Shown in pieces: positions 58,770 through 64,000 of a stretch of DNA of 64,000 nt (positions are counted from its first letter, which is position 1; the number at the start of each line of letters is the position of its first letter). The notes beneath the pieces are model-generated. The model had not been told where the DNA came from and made no database searches. It was given only the letters and a program-made list of their open reading frames with translations. This stretch comes from Lineus longissimus (taxonomy: Eukaryota; Nemertea; Pilidiophora; Heteronemertea; Lineidae): positions 18,866,070 through 18,930,069 of the forward strand of contig NC_088314.1 of NCBI RefSeq assembly GCF_910592395.1, given 5' to 3'. A program made the translations under genes and the position numbers.

Positions 58770-60190
58770 TAGCTTAGGGTTAAAACGGTTAAAAGATTAC
58801 AAGATAACTGTTTAATTGATGGAGGAATAAATCGCTATGTTGAAGGGAGAGTGTGCTGGTGTCCTCAGGATACGATACATAAAATGGACTGACCGGATGA
58901 CATTACAGCTTCCTACTTATGGTGTACCGCAGAAAACATTGGCAAAAACATACAGCTTAACAGCATTTCCATCCCAAGAGGAAAGAACATTAACTTACAG
59001 TTACATTACCAGACAAACGTTTGATAGGGTGATGTGTGGTGGACTGGAGTCCTTAAGGGGTGGATCCAGAAGTCCGAGAAAGCCTCCATGAAAGAGGCCC
59101 CCAGAGCTTTCATGTCAATTTCCAAAAATCAATGGTCAATGTCAAGAATTTTTTCAAAATGTATCTCTGCCAGTCCTCTGTTGTAACATGACCACTGAAA
59201 GAGATCTGCAAGGCCAAATATGATCAGCTTCCTTCAAAACAGAAGAAGAATTTAATATGAGATTACTATCTGGATGTCCGTCGTAGACTATCTCTCAATT
59301 CTGATGAGCCCGCATTCATCATTACACTTCTCATCATTACACTAGCCGTGAACCCATAAATCATATTTCACATTACATCTGCCGTTATTCTATGTTTGAA
59401 CAGAATAATGTGATGTACTTTTCAACCAATATTGCACGAGTCAATAACCTGAAAAGTTTGTAGTATCCCTCGATTCTGCTGTGCCACTGTTCATTGTCGA
59501 CCCATTAAATCATTATTTTCCTATCATATTCTATTATGACCAATGTTTAGATGGCTGCAAAATGATACAATGTCATCAATGATTACATGTAGATAGATGC
59601 AAGGGATCTTCCCGTCAATTTGCTGCTGTACTGCTTCTAAACATTATAATAAGGACCATACAGGCAGATAGCATAAGTTAGGAGGAGTGGAAACTGAAAT
59701 TTCAGCATATTTTTAGTTGGCATAGTATTTAACCTCCAAACTAAAATTAGGATGCCACTTTTCTTCCAAATGCCATTTTTAACATCTTTTTCAGAATATC
59801 GTCCAAGACTGTGCATCACGACAATAGCATCAGTACACGTGAAAAAAACGCGGCTAAGACCCTGAATATGGCAGTTGATCAGGCTTAATGAAGGCATGCT
59901 ACATTCCAAATACAAACACGTGCTGACAATAAGGGGTAAACTGGCGCTGTGAAGCCCTACTCATACCAAGTGTGGGCAATAAACCCTCAGCTTGAACGGA
60001 CAAACAATAAAACATCAATGATTTAATTATCAAGCCAATGGAGAGAAGCACGCCAAACCAGTATGGATTTTCGTCAATTATGGACAGCATTTGTATGGCG
60101 ACCGTGGGTTCGCCTGTCACTGGTCAATATAGCATGAATTATACAAACATGACGTTCCCAGGCCATGCATGGAAATTGCCGACACTGACA
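58770..60190. other. No recognised gene
   Basis: GGGGTGGATCCAGAAGTCC near 59057 followed by GAGGCCCCCAGAG resembles the GGATCCAGAAAT-type ends of dispersed animal repeats; too short to classify. The frames here have no known domain. Confidence 0.4.
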
Positions 60191-60194
60191 TTGC

Positions 60195-60870
60195 ATTTGC
60201 GCGGAACCATAGCATGGAATATGCTTTAAATGGAAAGGGTAACATGTAACTGGTGGTACATTGGTAGAACCATAGCATGGAATATGGTTTAAATGGGAAG
60301 GCCTACAAGGGTTATTTGTGGTAGAACTATTGTATGGCGTCGAATGTGGTTTAAATGGGAAGGGGTGAATGGTGGTAGAACCATAGCATGGAATGTGGTT
60401 TAAACGGCAAGGGGTAACTGGTGGTAGAACCATAGCATGGAATGTGGTTTAAATGGGAAGGGGTGACTGGTGGTAGAACCATAGCATGGAATGTGGTTTA
60501 AATGGGAAGGGGTAACTGGTGGTAGAACCATAGCATGGAATGTGGTTTAAATGGGAAGGGGTGACTGGTGGTAGAACCATAGCATGGCATGGAATATGGT
60601 TTAAATGGGAAGGGGTGACTAGTGGTAGAACTGTAGCAGGGCATGGAATATGGTTTAAAAGAGTAACAGGCCTTGGTGGTCGATCCATAACATGGCGTGG
60701 AATGTGGTTAGATGGGAAGGGGTAACTGGTGGTAGAGCCATAGTATGGCATTGAATAAGATTTGAATGGAAAGGCCTAAAAGGGTGATTAGTTGTAGAAC
60801 CATGGCATTGGCATGGCATGGAATGTGGTTTAAATGGGAAGGGGTAACCGGTGGTAGAACTGAAGCACGG
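60195..60870. repeat. Minisatellite, about 57 bp, about 12 copies
   Basis: Units read GGTGGTAGAACCATAGCATG, GAATGTGGTTTAAATGGGAA, GGGGTAACT with small indels. On the minus strand this gives periodic open frames (60074-60433, 60449-60751, 60655-60962) rich in NHIPC and PFPFKPHSM; these are not treated as genes. Confidence 0.95.
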
Positions 60871-61289
60871 CAAACTCCCTGACCTTGAAATACATGTATC
60901 CGCCAATGACTCATCGCATGGAAAAGTGTCCATCTCATCCACGTAATGAAAGCCATCAACATTCAGCCTCTCATTACATCAGAAACAAGTGATATTTGCA
61001 CAGCCCGATGAGAAATGGTACGCTTGGCTGGAATACAAATTCGGGGCAGGTATTCTGTTGATTCAAGGGCGAATAGACGACATGGAGGGAGAGGAATTGA
61101 CGAGAGGATGTGTACGTTGGAATAAAGCGCTCTGCTTCCAAGCGATTTCTATCCCTACTACGTCCCCATGACAACATGACAACTGACAGCGATTATTAAC
61201 CAATTGGTACTATTAGATCACAATCTGATCATGCTGCAATCGCTACGTTGAAGGTTGAAGCAGAAAAAAACTTAAGATATTGTACTTCA

Positions 61290-61600
61290 TTCTAGATTAT
61301 CATATTTCAAGCCAGAATAATTCCTTTCATTCTAGAACTAGAATAAACTACTTCTTACTGGAATAACTTATTTCATTTAAGAATATTTTGATTCGTTCCA
61401 GAATAACTTATTTCATTCTAGAGTAGCTTGATATGTCATTCTAGAATTGCCTATTTCGTTATGGAATAGAATAGCTTATTTCACTGAAATACCTTTATTG
61501 CATTGTAGAATATATTATTTAATTAAAGAATACCTCACTTTATTCTAGAAATATGATACCCTATTTCTTTCTAGAATATCTCATTACCATTCTAGAATAC
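61290..61600. repeat. Degenerate TTCTAGAA-containing array
   Basis: About eleven units of 25-35 bp built on ATTCTAGAATA(A/G)CTTATTTC. Perfect TTCTAGAA occurs at 61330, 61439, 61543, 61569 and 61590. TTCnnGAA is the core of heat-shock elements, so the array holds several HSE-like palindromes. Confidence 0.85.
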
Positions 61601-61609
61601 AGGAAAAAC

Positions 61610-64000
61610 GGCCCTGTGTCTCTGTTGAAACATACCTTAATCTGGGCTCTGGGATAATTGGTCCTGTGGATAACTCATCCCCAGATGATAATGAAATATT
61701 GGAATGGTACCAGCAATAGCGATGCATCCACTTCTGGCTACCATACATCTTGTTTTCAGCAACCTAATCTACAGAGCTCATCTCATCAACTGGCATTGAT
61801 GTTGGGCCAAATTGTCTCAGGCCGCATGTAATGAATTGACTGGTTACGGCTTGTTTTACGACTAATCTTAATTACGGTCAATACGTGGGTCGACTGCCAA
61901 GAACAAATTGCTTTAGCGGCCAGTTTAGGCAACTAGATCAGCCAATACGGCTACATTCGACTAGAGCAAGATGTATGTCCAGTTAGCTTCATCAGTATAC
62001 TCTTCATCAGTATTCTGTATTGTGTGGTAATTTAAGAATTTTCAATCCATCCTCCTCACGCATGGAGGAGAAATATTTTGATGACGTCATTCAAACTGGT
62101 ACCAGGATCATGGCTTACTGTTACAATTACAATGCCTAACTTATAAATCAGGAACTTCTTAACCAGGAGCTTCTTCTTCTTCAGCCGCGCGTTTTGCTCT
62201 GCACTTGGAGGTGTCTTTCTCCGGGGAGTATTCCTCCTCCCAGGCGGGATGAGCATTTTTCGGCAGCACTATCGTTAGGGGTCTACTGACCTAGCCAGAG
62301 GTAGAGTCCATGCAAGCTACTATATAATGTTTCTCACTTGGTTGGGTCGATGGCTTGCCCTGGCACGACCACGAGGTACAAGGAATCGTAATTTTACGTC
62401 TCATTCGAAGGACTGGTAACTCAGCAGCATACTTGTTCATACATCCCCTGGTTCAGCATGGCTGCTTATAGTGGAAAGCCTGAATTTAGCCAAAATGTTC
62501 CCATGAACAACCGTAAGGGTTAAGCCAGATAATGCATTTAGCAGACAAAAAAATCGTTACTGATGTATTGCAAAACACTATGTAAAATGACACTTCGAGA
62601 GTAACATCAAATATCATCGTATCTGTCAGCCAAGCCCTGCAGTACTATTTTGCCGATAGTGTATCCATAATTAGCAAACATTTACTGGGAGTATTCGAAT
62701 AACATGACGATTGACTAAAAGCCACGATATGCAAAACGGCGAATACATATGGATCATGGATGTATGCAGTCACAGGCGAAAGCTTGTTTAGAATAAAATA
62801 TAGGACGACACAAAAAAATGTTCCTGCGATTAGAAGCAATCATCACTGCAACCTGTGATGAATATCAAATCCAGCAATGACAGATTCTACTCACAGAGAG
62901 GCAACATTTTATCGCTCACAGAATCGATACATTGCATGTCACCAAAAATAATGTGAAGATGTTGCAGATAGGCGCATATTACACGATAAAGGCCTTTAGA
63001 ACAGCAACCCTTCAAAAGAGTCTACACAGTATACATATATATGTCGGTTGCTTATATATTTCTCATGCCACTGCAATAAAAGTCACTAGTCTGCACGGCC
63101 CTCTAGACATTTTAGGACAGGGGCGATGTTACTCTAATGTGTATATAGATCATTCCGATACAACAATGCCGCCTACACTTCGGGTTGGAGCAAAATGACA
63201 TTTCCAACATAAAAAGTAGCATTTGTTAACACTTATTCTAAATGTCTCTTCGCTCTTATAATAACAATTGCTTTAGGCTATGATGTGTTATCTCTGTACA
63301 TTTCAATCAAGGAATATGTCACACAGTACTCTGTATAATTATGGTTGTGTGCCAGGTTCAGCTAAGCGCAGTTTATGTGTGTGAACTCCCCTCTTGTCGC
63401 AACATTTTAAAACCAAACGCCATTTATCAAATATTGAAAATTTATGATTGAATTTGAAAATTTCAAATTATTTAAATAGACGGATATACATGTATAATAA
63501 ATACCAAATTATAGCTGATTTGTTTGCATAATAACTGCACCACAGCATTATGTAGAACTGCATTTTCATTTCCCTTGACCACCAGTAATTACAAACGGCG
63601 TACCCCTTTAAAACTAAAGGTGGCATGCAAGTAGGTGGCATCCTGACACAGAAGGCTCCAAGGTGGTAAAGAGGGCCGGATTGGTTGATTCCCCATCACT
63701 TCGAACTAGAATTTGTAAATTGCGTGAGTGATGCAAGCTATTATTGTAAACCAAGCTTTTTTGTTATGATGATGGAGCCAATTTCACAGATCACAACAGG
63801 TGTGAAGTCCATATGATACGTTGCCACGTTTAATTCGAAATATCTGCTCGTCTACATGATAATGTGTCGCATAATCAAATAAGAAATTCAATGTACCGCC
63901 ATGAATGTAGGGAGATTCATGAATTCATCACTAGTTTAGTAGCATAGATATTTTTAGTGCGTGCTGGCATGCGAGTTTCAAGGCCTCACAATCGCGTTTC
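61610..64000. other. No clear gene; one candidate exon
   Basis: A GC-richer spot near 62165-62245 encodes on the minus strand RRKTPPSAEQNARLKKKKLL (inside the 62256-62056 frame). It is basic and protein-like but unrecognised. ATGACGTCAT (62081-62090), a CRE palindrome, lies just beyond its 3' part. The 62932-63198 plus frame has no motif. The remainder is AT-rich. Confidence 0.35.

Noticed and set aside
60074-60962. Periodic minus-strand frames of 84-119 residues
   Set aside because: Produced by the roughly 57-bp repeat; breaks at indels between units.

Overview
The window looks like non-coding DNA from an animal nuclear genome. It is AT-rich, has no bacterial-style gene packing, and its longest open frames either fall inside tandem repeats or encode nothing I recognise. 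Dispersed elements are small and diverged: LINE 3' ends with an RNase-H-tail 'TPEH.LQNCPLWDTER' signature, tRNA-derived SINEs, TTAA- and TA-flanked MITEs, and TGACCTTGACCTT-type tails. With the very high density of minisatellites, these best fit a marine invertebrate. A mollusc or other lophotrochozoan is my guess from repeat style only; an invertebrate deuterostome is not excluded.

Layout. 0-4.4 kb: diverged short repeats, a palindromic element and two LINE-derived 3' ends. 7.2-8.5 kb: a CpG-rich, stop-interrupted coding-like stretch on the minus strand, then a 38-bp minisatellite. 10.9-17.6 kb: microsatellites, a 439-bp Harbinger-like element, a near-perfect 126-bp hairpin, a LINE fragment, and a roughly 184-bp tandem array with a MITE inserted in one unit. 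21.0-24.5 kb: a 516-bp TTAA-flanked element and two tandem arrays. 28-34 kb: nuclear-receptor half-site clusters, minisatellites and hairpins. 38.1-39.9 kb: three tandem copies of a Ty3/gypsy-like reverse transcriptase piece, a 32-bp perfect palindrome and a second TTAA-flanked element. 40.5-48.8 kb: minisatellites, SINEs, TA-flanked MITEs and a 79-bp array. 52.4-53.2 kb: the only convincing core promoter (TATA box, initiator, POU octamer, E-box, CRE), a short ORF with a signal-peptide-like start and, about 110 bp downstream, a MITE with intact target-site duplication. 54.5-61.6 kb: a SINE cluster, a higher-order satellite, a foldback MITE, a roughly 57-bp array and a TTCTAGAA array.

No multi-exon gene could be assembled. 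The window is therefore intergenic or a very long intron. If it hosts a gene, the best candidate is the short plus-strand unit at 52.8 kb; the minus-strand stretch at 7.4-7.7 kb looks like a decayed coding sequence. The most informative observations are the reverse-transcriptase-derived satellite with a template-switch-like palindrome, the MITE with a paralogous empty site, and the compact promoter with a candidate secreted microprotein.
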